Shown: positions 1 through 6,781 of the stretch, piece after piece
How positions within the stretch are numbered: position 1 is the first letter of the stretch
Layout of the letters: each line of letters opens with the position of its first letter
From: DMER64 sp964554535
GTDB lineage: Bacteria > Bacteroidota > Bacteroidia > Bacteroidales > UBA932
Length of the DNA: 64,000 nt
Direction: 5' to 3'
Assembly: GCA_964554535.1 (NCBI GenBank)
Contig: CAZKPB010000011.1
Location: forward strand, 1-64,000
Translations under genes and position numbers: made by a program
Notes under the pieces: model-generated
The model's input: the letters and a program-made list of their open reading frames with translations, nothing else
Told to the model about the DNA's origin: nothing
Database searches by the model: none

Positions 1-1
1 A

Positions 2-178
2 AAACAGGATATTCTCCTTTGCCAAAAATGGGATAAGCAAAGTTACCTATTACAGCATGACTTAGCTAATTGCTTTCTCACTGAAGGTGACTCCACGACC
101 AACTACACGAGTCCATGGTGCGAAATGTGGCGCGCTACCGGGCAATCCGTCCGTTGCCTCTTAGTGGGTGGGGAATAA
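2..178 (+). CDS. Possible 3' end of a gene cut by the window edge
   Basis: A reading frame is open from the window edge to a TAA at 176-178 (58 codons). The translated tail ends in RATGQSVRC followed by seven residues. An xGxSVRC ending is common at the C-terminus of the 'Fibrobacter succinogenes major paralogous' surface domain, but the rest of the fragment does not clearly fit that family, so this is weak. A hairpin with a T-run at 260-296 on the same strand would suit the end of such a transcript. It could equally be non-coding sequence that happens to be open. Confidence 0.25.
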   Translation, partial: KQDILLCQKWDKQSYLLQHDLANCFLTEGDSTTNYTSPWCEMWRATGQSVRCLLVGGE

Positions 179-351
179 TTTATAAATGGTAACGGCTTGT
201 AATCCGGCTTTGTAGACAGTTTACGTTCGCACCTGCGGTAGCAGCCCCCGGGCAGCAACAAACGTCCTTTAGAGTGAAATCCGTGGGCGTTTTTTGTTAG
301 AAACTTAGAAACTAGTTTTGGTTGACAATCGGTTGACAAAATGACCACAAA
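179..351. other. Unassigned intergenic stretch
   Basis: No convincing gene was found here. The stretch holds a T-run hairpin (260-296). A reverse-strand frame at 103-348 gives an 81-residue Arg/Pro/Cys-rich translation without family resemblance. tmRNA, RNase P RNA and SRP RNA hallmarks were looked for by eye on both strands and not found. A structured RNA cannot be excluded. Confidence 0.3.
260..296 (+). terminator. Possible rho-independent terminator
   Basis: AAACGTCC (260-267) can pair with GGGCGTTT (285-292) with one G-U pair. The loop is 17 bases and a run of T follows. It would end a rightward transcript, such as the partial frame that stops at 178. The large loop makes it only moderately convincing. 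Confidence 0.35.
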
Positions 352-387
352 GAAAAAGCCAACTATCTAATAATAAGATAATTGGCT
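352..387 (-). terminator. Rho-independent terminator after tRNA-Leu
   Basis: On the reverse strand a 12-bp stem (376-387 with 357-368, one G-U pair) is followed by TTTTT (356-352). It lies about 10 bases past the 3' end of the tRNA-Leu gene and should end that transcript. Confidence 0.75.
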
Positions 388-397
388 AAAACTCTTG

Positions 398-483
398 TGC
401 CCAGAACAAGACTCGAACTTGCACGCCCTATAACAGGCACCACCCCCTCAAAGTGGCGTGTCTACCAATTCCACCATCTGGGC
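398..483 (-). tRNA. tRNA-Leu (anticodon GAG)
   Basis: This is an 86-base cloverleaf on the reverse strand. The acceptor stem is GCCCAGA/TCTGGGC with discriminator A. The D-arm contains GGTAGAC, the anticodon loop is TTGAGGG (anticodon GAG), there is a long class-II variable arm, and the T-loop is GTTCGAGTC. The terminal CCA is not encoded, since ACAA follows. A TATATTTG -7 box sits upstream on the reverse strand at 503-496, and a terminator follows. Confidence 0.93.
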
Positions 484-563
484 ATTTTGAGGCTGCAAAT
501 ATAAGAAAAATTCTAAAATCACCCCATCTTTAGTATATTTGTGAGGTAAAAAACACAAATCAA

Positions 564-1073
564 ATGGATATACATACTACACTGATAAAGAAAGGGAAAA
601 ATTTGTCGGCCCAACTGCGTGCCCAGGGGGCGGAAACAGTGACGCCGGAAAACGAATTTGCCATCTTTAAACAAAAGGGTGATATGATTTACCTGGTGGG
701 AGAGCCGCAGTCGGAAGGGGTGGATCTAGACTCGGACTACAAAGTGCAGAAAGCCATGCTCAGCGCCATGCGGTTGCACTTGGTATCGAGTGTGCAGGAA
801 GTGGCGGAAAACGGCGTGTTTGAAGCCTTGCTGCGGGCAGCTATGCCCAACCGTTTAGGCTTTGACATCACCACCGACTCGGAAATACCGGAAGAACAAT
901 TCCTGTTTCACGACCCCGGTACCTGCGCCGTTGTCTCCGTCCCTATGGACAAGGACGAGGAACTGGTTCATTTTTTGTTTGACCACCAGGTGACCGTCCT
1001 TACCCTGGGCCACGTCACCAAGGGTGATATACGTGTGGATGACGAACCTTACGGCAACATCAAAGAGTTTTAG
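564..1073 (+). CDS. Stand-alone AIRS_C/PurL C-terminal-like domain protein
   Basis: This is a 169-residue soluble protein. The second half, with GVFEALL, LGFDI, the pair of phrases CAVVSVP and HFLFD, then VTVLTLGHVT, resembles the C-terminal domain of the AIR synthase / PurM / PurL superfamily (GxGFDI...VVSV...ipv..lG.vt). The N-terminal ATP-binding half and catalytic loops of those enzymes are absent, so FGAM or AIR synthase activity is not expected. A TATATTTG -7 box lies at 534-541. The gene ends 6 bases before the GTG start of the menaquinone methyltransferase, so the two are probably co-transcribed. The family call is by eye and the function is unknown. Confidence 0.6.
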   Translation: MDIHTTLIKKGKNLSAQLRAQGAETVTPENEFAIFKQKGDMIYLVGEPQSEGVDLDSDYKVQKAMLSAMRLHLVSSVQEVAENGVFEALLRAAMPNRLGFDITTDSEIPEEQFLFHDPGTCAVVSVPMDKDEELVHFLFDHQVTVLTLGHVTKGDIRVDDEPYGNIKEF

Positions 1074-1079
1074 TCGGAA

Positions 1080-1766
1080 GTGGGATTTGCAGTTTTTGAC
1101 CGCATTGCCGGAAAATACGACCGTACCAACCGTCTGATATCGTTTGGTCTAGATGCCTGCTGGAAAAGAAAAATGGTGCGGGAAGTCCGCAAAAACCCGC
1201 CCGGCCGGTTGCTGGACCTTGCTTGTGGTACCGGCTCGTTGACCCGCCTTTTGGCAAAGAACCTGCCCGTTTGTCCGTCCGACGGAGCCCTTCCGCCAAT
1301 TACCGGTGCCGACCCCTCTGAAGCCATGCTTCAAAAAGCCCGGCGGCAACCGAGACCCAACATACAATACGTCAACGCATTGGCCGAACACCTGCCATTT
1401 GACGACCACTGCTTTGACGCCGTGACCATTTGCTACGGCATCCGCAATTTTGAAGACAGACCGTTAGCCTTTACCCAAGTATACCGCACCCTGCAACCCG
1501 GCGGTTGCCTGTACATTTTGGAATTTTCCCTGCCCCGTCCCTCTTTTTGGAACGCCCCGCAACGTATGTACATACACCGCATCCTGCCCCTGTTGGGCGC
1601 TTGGAGCACCGGAGACCGGAACGCTTACGACTATTTGAAGAACACCGTCGAGTCGTTCCCTTCTCCGGACGTCATCCGGAAAGAACTTTGCGGTGCAGGA
1701 TTTGCAACGGTGACCTGCAAACGTTTATGGCCCGCCGTGGTGGTTTTATATAGTGCGCAAAAATGA
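1080..1766 (+). CDS. ubiE: Demethylmenaquinone methyltransferase (UbiE/MenG family)
   Basis: This 228-residue class-I SAM-dependent methyltransferase makes the C-methylation that ends menaquinone synthesis, the quinone anaerobic Bacteroidales use for fumarate respiration. The N-terminal VFDRIAGKYDRTNRLISFG is the UbiE signature. The SAM-binding motif LDLACGTG is at residues 45-52, followed by the ubiE-type ICYGIRNFEDR stretch. The start is GTG, 6 bases after the previous stop; no in-frame ATG sits nearby and the GTG places the signature right at the N-terminus. Its stop overlaps the next gene's ATG (ATGA). A short insertion after the first SAM motif is atypical. Confidence 0.9.
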   Translation: MGFAVFDRIAGKYDRTNRLISFGLDACWKRKMVREVRKNPPGRLLDLACGTGSLTRLLAKNLPVCPSDGALPPITGADPSEAMLQKARRQPRPNIQYVNALAEHLPFDDHCFDAVTICYGIRNFEDRPLAFTQVYRTLQPGGCLYILEFSLPRPSFWNAPQRMYIHRILPLLGAWSTGDRNAYDYLKNTVESFPSPDVIRKELCGAGFATVTCKRLWPAVVVLYSAQK

Positions 1767-3310
1767 CATTTTGGTCTATAATAACCTTGCTGCTGTATGC
1801 ATTCAACTGGATTATAGCCGTCTACTTTATCATTGATTTGATATTCCGGCGGCACAATCCGGTCAAGTCCCTCTCGTGGATTATTGTGTTGCTGCTGCTC
1901 CCTTTCATTGGCATTCTCTTTTACGCCTACTTCGGTCGTAACTTCCGCCGGACCAAAATTTACAGCCGTAAGGGGCTTCATGACGAGAAACTGAAGAAAG
2001 AACTGAGCGACAGGCAACTGCAATTACTATTTGATCACGACGACCTCATCCCTCCGCAATTTGCCGCCCAGAAAAAAATCATCCGCCTGTGCCTGAACAA
2101 CAATAAGAGTCTGCTGACCCAATACAACCGCACCCGGCTGTTCTTTACCGGGAAGGATGCCCTGGAAGCCATGCTGGACTACGCCTCAAAAGCCGTGGAC
2201 CACATCTACCTCCAGTCTTTCATCATTGAAAACGACTCCCTGGGGACCCGCTGGAAAAACCTGCTGATCCAAAAATCCAGGGAAGGCGTGGACGTACGCG
2301 TCATCTTTGACGACTTTGGCAGCTGGCACCTTCCTTACGCCTACCTGCACGCCTTGCGCAAAGCCGGCGCCCAGATAGTCCCTTTTGGCAAAGTCCGCTT
2401 TCCCGGATTCAAGGCCATGCTCAATTACCGGAACCACCGCAAACTATTGATAGTGGACGGCGTAGCCGGTTTCCTGGGTGGCGTCAACATAGCCGACCGC
2501 TATTACGACGGCGGCACCAGCCTCCAATGGCGCGACACGCATATGCTCATTGAAGGTCAGGCAGTGTCTCAGCTGCAATCCAGCTTCCTTATGGACTGGT
2601 TTTTCATCACCCACAAGAACCTGCGCCCCAACCGCCCCAGGAAACGCAGAATAGGCTCCCGTAATAAACTTGCCGAGGCTAACGCCACCGCGTCCCAAAC
2701 TCCTGTCATCCTTCCGGAACAAGGCCTTCAAGACTTGACGCAAGACACGCTCTCACGCGAAACCTGCTTCATGCAGATAGTCAGCTCCGGCCCCGACAGC
2801 GACTGGGCCGACATCATGCAGCTCTACCTGACCCTGATTAATCAGGCCCAGCACCGCATCAGCCTCATTACCCCTTACTTCATCCCTAACGAAACCATCC
2901 TCAATGCTTTGCGTACCGCCGCTCTGGGAGGGGTGGAGGTCCGTATTTTAATGCCTCAGTACAGCGACAGCAAATTTGTGCATTACGCCTCGCTGTCCTA
3001 TATGAGCGACCTGATGGAGGCCGGTGTGGACGTCTACCTGTATACCAAGGGATTCATTCATTCAAAAGTAATCAGCATTGACGGCACCTGCTGCCTGGTG
3101 GGCTCGGCCAATATGGACAACCGCTCGCTGGAACACCACTTTGAGATTGGTGCCATGATCTATAAACCGCAGGTCGCCTGTGAAATTGAAGACCAGTTTG
3201 ACAATGATCTGCACAGTAGCCGCCAGTTGTCTCTGAAAACCTGGACCAAACGCCCCGTCATGCACAAGGTGGCCGAGGCTTTTGCCCGCCTGCTGAGTCC
3301 GCTATTATAA
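1763..3310 (+). CDS. cls: Cardiolipin synthase (phospholipase D superfamily)
   Basis: This 515-residue membrane enzyme condenses phosphatidylglycerols into cardiolipin. Two transmembrane helices (about residues 2-27 and 36-56) form the N-terminal anchor. Two HKD motifs follow: HRKLLIVDG around residues 225-233 and HSKVISIDG around 433-441, each with the downstream Gly-rich/Asn element (GFLGGVN, LVGSANMDNRS). Length and layout match bacterial ClsA/Cls. It overlaps the ubiE-like gene by 4 bases, which suggests translational coupling. Confidence 0.93.
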   Translation: MTFWSIITLLLYAFNWIIAVYFIIDLIFRRHNPVKSLSWIIVLLLLPFIGILFYAYFGRNFRRTKIYSRKGLHDEKLKKELSDRQLQLLFDHDDLIPPQFAAQKKIIRLCLNNNKSLLTQYNRTRLFFTGKDALEAMLDYASKAVDHIYLQSFIIENDSLGTRWKNLLIQKSREGVDVRVIFDDFGSWHLPYAYLHALRKAGAQIVPFGKVRFPGFKAMLNYRNHRKLLIVDGVAGFLGGVNIADRYYDGGTSLQWRDTHMLIEGQAVSQLQSSFLMDWFFITHKNLRPNRPRKRRIGSRNKLAEANATASQTPVILPEQGLQDLTQDTLSRETCFMQIVSSGPDSDWADIMQLYLTLINQAQHRISLITPYFIPNETILNALRTAALGGVEVRILMPQYSDSKFVHYASLSYMSDLMEAGVDVYLYTKGFIHSKVISIDGTCCLVGSANMDNRSLEHHFEIGAMIYKPQVACEIEDQFDNDLHSSRQLSLKTWTKRPVMHKVAEAFARLLSPLL

Positions 3311-3311
3311 A

Positions 3312-3342
3312 TTGTGGTTTTTTGGAACAATTGCTATATTTG
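3312..3342 (+). promoter_or_regulatory. Bacteroidota-type promoter for the MarR/cysteate synthase operon
   Basis: TTG at 3312-3314 is followed after 20 bases by TATATTTG (3335-3342), matching the -33/-7 (TTTG ... TAnnTTTG) promoter of Bacteroidota. It lies just past the stop of the cardiolipin synthase gene and 29 bases before the MarR start codon. Confidence 0.55.
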
Positions 3343-3371
3343 CAAGTTGGTAACACCTTTTACTATACTAT

Positions 3372-3821
3372 ATGATACTAAGTAAACAACTGGGCGTTTA
3401 TTTGAACCAAACACATTGTCTGTACAAACAGTGCTTTTTCAATAAACTGATTGAAAATGGAATTGACCTTACACCCGAACAGTTTCTGGTAATAGATATA
3501 CTGTGGGATGACGGTTCCATGTCACAGCAGGAGATAGCCAACCTTATGGAGAAAGACAAGAACTCCATTACAAAACTGGTGGACGGCCTGGAAAAAAAAG
3601 AATACGTGGTGCGTCAGGCAGACCCGGATGACCGCAGAAAAAACAACGTGGTGGTCACCAGCAAGGGAATCCGTCTAAAAAGGAGCATAACACGTGTGGC
3701 GGTAGATGCTGCGGCAGGAATAATGGACGGCATTCCGCAAGAAGAACTGGAGCAGTTTGTGCAGGTCCTGCACAAACTCAGCGACAATATGAAACGAATG
3801 ATGACTTCCAATTCCAAATAA
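3372..3821 (+). CDS. MarR-family transcriptional regulator
   Basis: This 149-residue winged-helix regulator has the MarR layout: an N-terminal dimerisation helix with LYKQCF, then a winged helix with MSQQEIANLMEKDKNSITKLVDGL (helix-turn-helix at about residues 50-75) and the wing ADPDDRRKNNVVVTSKG with the conserved D-x-R-R. MarR proteins usually repress a neighbouring or their own operon until a ligand or oxidant binds. The gene ends 4 bases before the cysteate synthase gene, so the two are very likely one transcript and lipid sulfonate synthesis is the natural candidate target. Confidence 0.88.
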   Translation: MILSKQLGVYLNQTHCLYKQCFFNKLIENGIDLTPEQFLVIDILWDDGSMSQQEIANLMEKDKNSITKLVDGLEKKEYVVRQADPDDRRKNNVVVTSKGIRLKRSITRVAVDAAAGIMDGIPQEELEQFVQVLHKLSDNMKRMMTSNSK

Positions 3822-3825
3822 CCCG

Positions 3826-5052
3826 ATGAATAAATATCAACTCCAAAATTGCGCCAACGGCCGTATTTTCCATGATGAAGGCTGGTTCTTGGCGGACCCT
3901 CAGCACAAAGACCCCGCACTGATCAAAACCGTATATACCAAGAAGCAACTGACCGTAGGCAGCGCCTCGGACGGTTTCTACAAATTTGCAGACTGGCTGC
4001 CCATAGAACGCACTTTCAATCATTCGGCCGCTCCGGTCACCTACAAGAGTGAAGGACTTGCCAAATACCTGGGCTTGAAAAATCTTTACATTACCTTTAA
4101 CGGCTATTGGCCCGAAAAGGGCGCTTTTATGACCACCTGTTCCTTCAAGGAGACCGAGGCGTATTCCGTTTGCGCCCGCATTCCAAAGGACGAACACCGC
4201 ACCCTGGTGGTGGCCTCGGCCGGAAATACGGGGAGGGCCTTTGCCAAAGTATGCTCTGACAACCGCATTCCCCTGCTGCTTTTTGTGCCTCTGGACAACA
4301 TTGACGCGCTCTGGTTCGAGGCGCCGCTTGACCCCTGCGTGCGGCTGGTCTGCTCGCCGGCCGGAAGTGACTATTTTGATGCCATTGAGTTGAGTGACAA
4401 AGCCTGCCTGCAGGAAGGTTATTTTGCCGAGGGAGGGGCCAAGAATGTGGCCCGCCGCGATGGAATGGCCACTACGGTACTTTCCGCCACCACGTTTATT
4501 GGACGTATTCCGGATTATTACTTTCAGGCCATTGGAAGCGGCACGGGTACCATTGCCGCCTGGGAAGCCAACCAGCGTTTGATAGAAGACGGACGCTTTG
4601 GCAGCCACAAGATGTGTCTGTGTCCCGCGCAGAATGCGCCTTTCCTGCCCATGTACAACGCCTGGCAGGCTCGCTCGCGCCAGATACCCGCTATGGACCC
4701 GCAGGAAGCCCGGCACAACGCCGCCTGTATCAAAGCCAAAGTATTGTCCAACCGTAAACCACCCTACGGCATTGCCGGCGGATTGTACGATGCCCTGGTG
4801 GATACGGGGGGAACCATTGAATGTGCCACCAACGACCAGTTGCAGGAAGCCTCCGACCTCTTTGAAAAATGGGAAGGGGCGGATATTCATCCTGCCGCTG
4901 CCGTGGCTACGGCCGCACTTATCAAACAGGTGCGTGAAGGTCGGATGGATGCTTCAAAAGTGATTATGCTTAATATAACCGGCGGAGGAGAAAAACGCTT
5001 CAAGGCGGCACATAAGGTTTGGATGCTTAAACCCTGTAAGGTGGCGGAATAG
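3826..5052 (+). CDS. Cysteate synthase (PLP enzyme of the threonine synthase fold)
   Basis: This 408-residue fold-type II PLP enzyme resembles the cysteate synthases first described for coenzyme M synthesis in methanogens, where O-phospho-L-serine and sulfite give L-cysteate. The PLP lysine sits in CSFKETEAYS (about K108). VVASAGNTGRAFA (around residue 130) is the phosphate or substrate loop, and GSGTGTIAAWE and NITGGGEKRFK are PLP-binding Gly-rich stretches. In Bacteroidota such homologues supply cysteate for sulfonolipids. This fits the SPT-like acyltransferase and the SDR reductase a few kilobases away on the other strand. A diverged threonine synthase is the alternative, but the context argues against it. 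Confidence 0.82.
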   Translation: MNKYQLQNCANGRIFHDEGWFLADPQHKDPALIKTVYTKKQLTVGSASDGFYKFADWLPIERTFNHSAAPVTYKSEGLAKYLGLKNLYITFNGYWPEKGAFMTTCSFKETEAYSVCARIPKDEHRTLVVASAGNTGRAFAKVCSDNRIPLLLFVPLDNIDALWFEAPLDPCVRLVCSPAGSDYFDAIELSDKACLQEGYFAEGGAKNVARRDGMATTVLSATTFIGRIPDYYFQAIGSGTGTIAAWEANQRLIEDGRFGSHKMCLCPAQNAPFLPMYNAWQARSRQIPAMDPQEARHNAACIKAKVLSNRKPPYGIAGGLYDALVDTGGTIECATNDQLQEASDLFEKWEGADIHPAAAVATAALIKQVREGRMDASKVIMLNITGGGEKRFKAAHKVWMLKPCKVAE

Positions 5053-5097
5053 TTGGATTTTTTTTCATATCTTTGAAAAAATCTGACTTTTTTGTCT

Positions 5098-5208
5098 ATG
5101 AAAAAACGCGCTTATCTTTTGACACCACTTGTTTTTACGGCTTTCGGGGCTTGTGAAGACAGGGAGGCTGCAAATGGCCCCCGGCAGGTGCTTGGTGCAA
5201 ATTTGTAA
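5098..5208 (+). CDS. Tiny predicted lipoprotein (36 aa)
   Basis: The ATG at 5098 opens a 36-codon frame. It starts with MKKRAYLL, followed by a hydrophobic stretch and a lipobox-like FGAC, leaving a mature peptide of about 18 residues. A -7-like TATCTTTG lies upstream at 5068-5075. It sits 20 bases before another lipoprotein gene with a similar signal peptide. Small size and lack of homologues visible to me keep confidence moderate; it could be a decayed lipoprotein start. Confidence 0.45.
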   Translation: MKKRAYLLTPLVFTAFGACEDREAANGPRQVLGANL

Positions 5209-5228
5209 TAACCTTTAAATTTTGTTAT

Positions 5229-5954
5229 ATGAAACGCTTATTTTATCTTGTTTTAGCCGCGCTTACCGTAAGTCTTACGGCGTGCGACCTTGCCGATGCC
5301 CCGCAGATTGATGCCAATGACCTGGTGGGTAATTGGATTCTGTTCACTATTGGTGTAGAACCTATTGACAATACCCGCGCAGATGTATTGCTTGTGGAAC
5401 CCGATGGCCAATGGAGCCTTCACGGCAATACCGTTGACTGGGTGGCTACGCCCGACTGGCGTAAATATGAAGATTTGTCCTATTCCGTAGACGGTAATAT
5501 CATTACAGTACAGGGAACCGCTGCCAAAAAAATGGATTTCAAGGTTCAGGTTTTGATGCTTACTCCCAATACATTGACCGTAAGGGTAAAACAAGTGGCC
5601 GGTGACAATGAACTGAACGTAACTGTCGGATCCATGTTGTCATTCTATCGTGCCGATGCGCCGGATTATTCCGTGGAAGGAACCTGGATGGAAGCAGACT
5701 CTCTGGAACAAATAATTTTTGATAACGAGGGCCTCTTTACCCTATCTACCAGAGCTGCCAAGGCAGATCCTTTTGCACTGCACGCCACATGTGACTATTT
5801 TGTTTATGGAGATTTGGTGGTTACAGACAACAAAGAAAACGACAACCTGTACATAATGAATTCGGTTGTAAGAGAAGACAGTATTTTATTGACCCAAATC
5901 GTGACGGGAGAAGACCCCTATATTTGGGAAGGTACCCGTGTAGAAGAAGACTAA
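5229..5954 (+). CDS. Predicted lipoprotein with two lipocalin-like repeats
   Basis: This is a 241-residue exported lipoprotein. The signal MKRLFYLVLAALTVSLTAC ends in the lipobox LTAC, and the aspartate after the cysteine is followed by a short acidic linker. Two similar modules follow, each starting with a G-x-W element (LVGNWILF near residue 35 and VEGTWMEA near 155), typical of small lipocalin-like beta-barrels in Bacteroidota lipoproteins. No catalytic residues can be assigned. It ends directly against the stop codon of the reverse-strand SDR gene with no spacer. The function is unknown; it may simply be an envelope lipoprotein next to the lipid locus. Confidence 0.7.
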   Translation: MKRLFYLVLAALTVSLTACDLADAPQIDANDLVGNWILFTIGVEPIDNTRADVLLVEPDGQWSLHGNTVDWVATPDWRKYEDLSYSVDGNIITVQGTAAKKMDFKVQVLMLTPNTLTVRVKQVAGDNELNVTVGSMLSFYRADAPDYSVEGTWMEADSLEQIIFDNEGLFTLSTRAAKADPFALHATCDYFVYGDLVVTDNKENDNLYIMNSVVREDSILLTQIVTGEDPYIWEGTRVEED

Positions 5955-6776
5955 CTAGTGTTTTGCAAGCGGAGAGTCGGGCTCGTTACGCATCATCATA
6001 TATTCCGTTTTGGCTATGGCCCGCGGAATAAACTTGGTAAAGAGCACGGCCACTTTTCCCCAGAAAGTAAGAATAACGGTGTTCCTGCGGTGCAGGACTC
6101 CTTGTAACAGATGGCGGGCCACAACAGGTGCCGCCATCATTTTTTCCTCCGAACGGGGCGTGGCCCCCTGCGGAGTGCCGTTGGCTGTAAGGGCGGCAAA
6201 ACGTACGTTGGATGCCGTGAAGCCGGGGGCGAAAGTCATCACGTGCAACCTGTCGTACATGTGTTCAGTGCGTAAGGTATCCAAAAAGCCGTTCATGGCA
6301 AATTTTGAGGCCGAGTAACCGGTACGTGCCGGTAATCCCTTGAACCCGGCAATGGAGGTGACGCCCACCAGCGAACCCTTGCTTTCCAGCAGATAAGGCA
6401 GGGCGTATTTGGTGCAATATACGCACCCCCAAAAATTGACGTCCATAAGGCGGTGGATGACCGCCAGGTCCACGTCTTTGAACATGGCCCGCATGGAAAT
6501 GCCGGCGTTGTTGATGAGTACGTCAATACGGCCGAATTGGTCTACGGCCGTTTGGATAAGGTGTTTGCAATCCTCTTCTTTGGATACGTCGGTGGTAACC
6601 GTCACCACTTTGGTAATGGCAGAAAGTTCGGCCGCAAGGGTTTCCAGTTTGTCCGTACTGCGAGCCGCCAGCACCAGAGTGGCCCCGGCTTTGGCAAATT
6701 CGCGGGCGCTTGCCATTCCAATGCCGGAAGAAGCGCCCGTGATTACCGTTACTTTACCTTGTATAGAGGATCTCAT
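5955..6776 (-). CDS. Short-chain dehydrogenase, probable 3-ketocapnine reductase
   Basis: This 273-residue classical SDR has the nucleotide-binding GASSGIG at residues 14-20, NNAG at 89-92, and catalytic S141, Y154 and K158 (YSASK). The hydrophobic C-terminal part is typical of 3-ketodihydrosphingosine reductases. It lies 5 bases past the SPT/cysteate-acyltransferase-like gene on the same strand. From this position I infer that it reduces the 3-keto group of the acyltransferase product (3-ketocapnine if cysteate is the amino acid, 3-ketodihydrosphingosine if serine). The SDR assignment is firm; the substrate is inference from context. Confidence 0.8.
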   Translation of the reverse strand: MRSSIQGKVTVITGASSGIGMASAREFAKAGATLVLAARSTDKLETLAAELSAITKVVTVTTDVSKEEDCKHLIQTAVDQFGRIDVLINNAGISMRAMFKDVDLAVIHRLMDVNFWGCVYCTKYALPYLLESKGSLVGVTSIAGFKGLPARTGYSASKFAMNGFLDTLRTEHMYDRLHVMTFAPGFTASNVRFAALTANGTPQGATPRSEEKMMAAPVVARHLLQGVLHRRNTVILTFWGKVAVLFTKFIPRAIAKTEYMMMRNEPDSPLAKH

Positions 6777-6781
6777 TTAAT

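Noticed and set aside
103..348. 81-residue reverse-strand ORF
   Set aside because: No family features, Arg/Cys/Pro-rich translation, no promoter for it, and its end lies inside the forward-strand open frame.
1..350. tmRNA, RNase P RNA, SRP RNA or group II intron end
   Set aside because: None of the hallmark sequences (tag peptide codons, conserved P4 strands, SRP loop, intron domain V) could be found on either strand.
398..483. tRNA-Leu as an integration site of a mobile element
   Set aside because: No integrase and no repeat of the tRNA 3' end within the window; nothing supports an inserted element.
3778..4890. 370-residue reverse-strand ORF opposite the cysteate synthase
   Set aside because: Antisense shadow of a well-conserved PLP enzyme; no motif and no reasonable start context.
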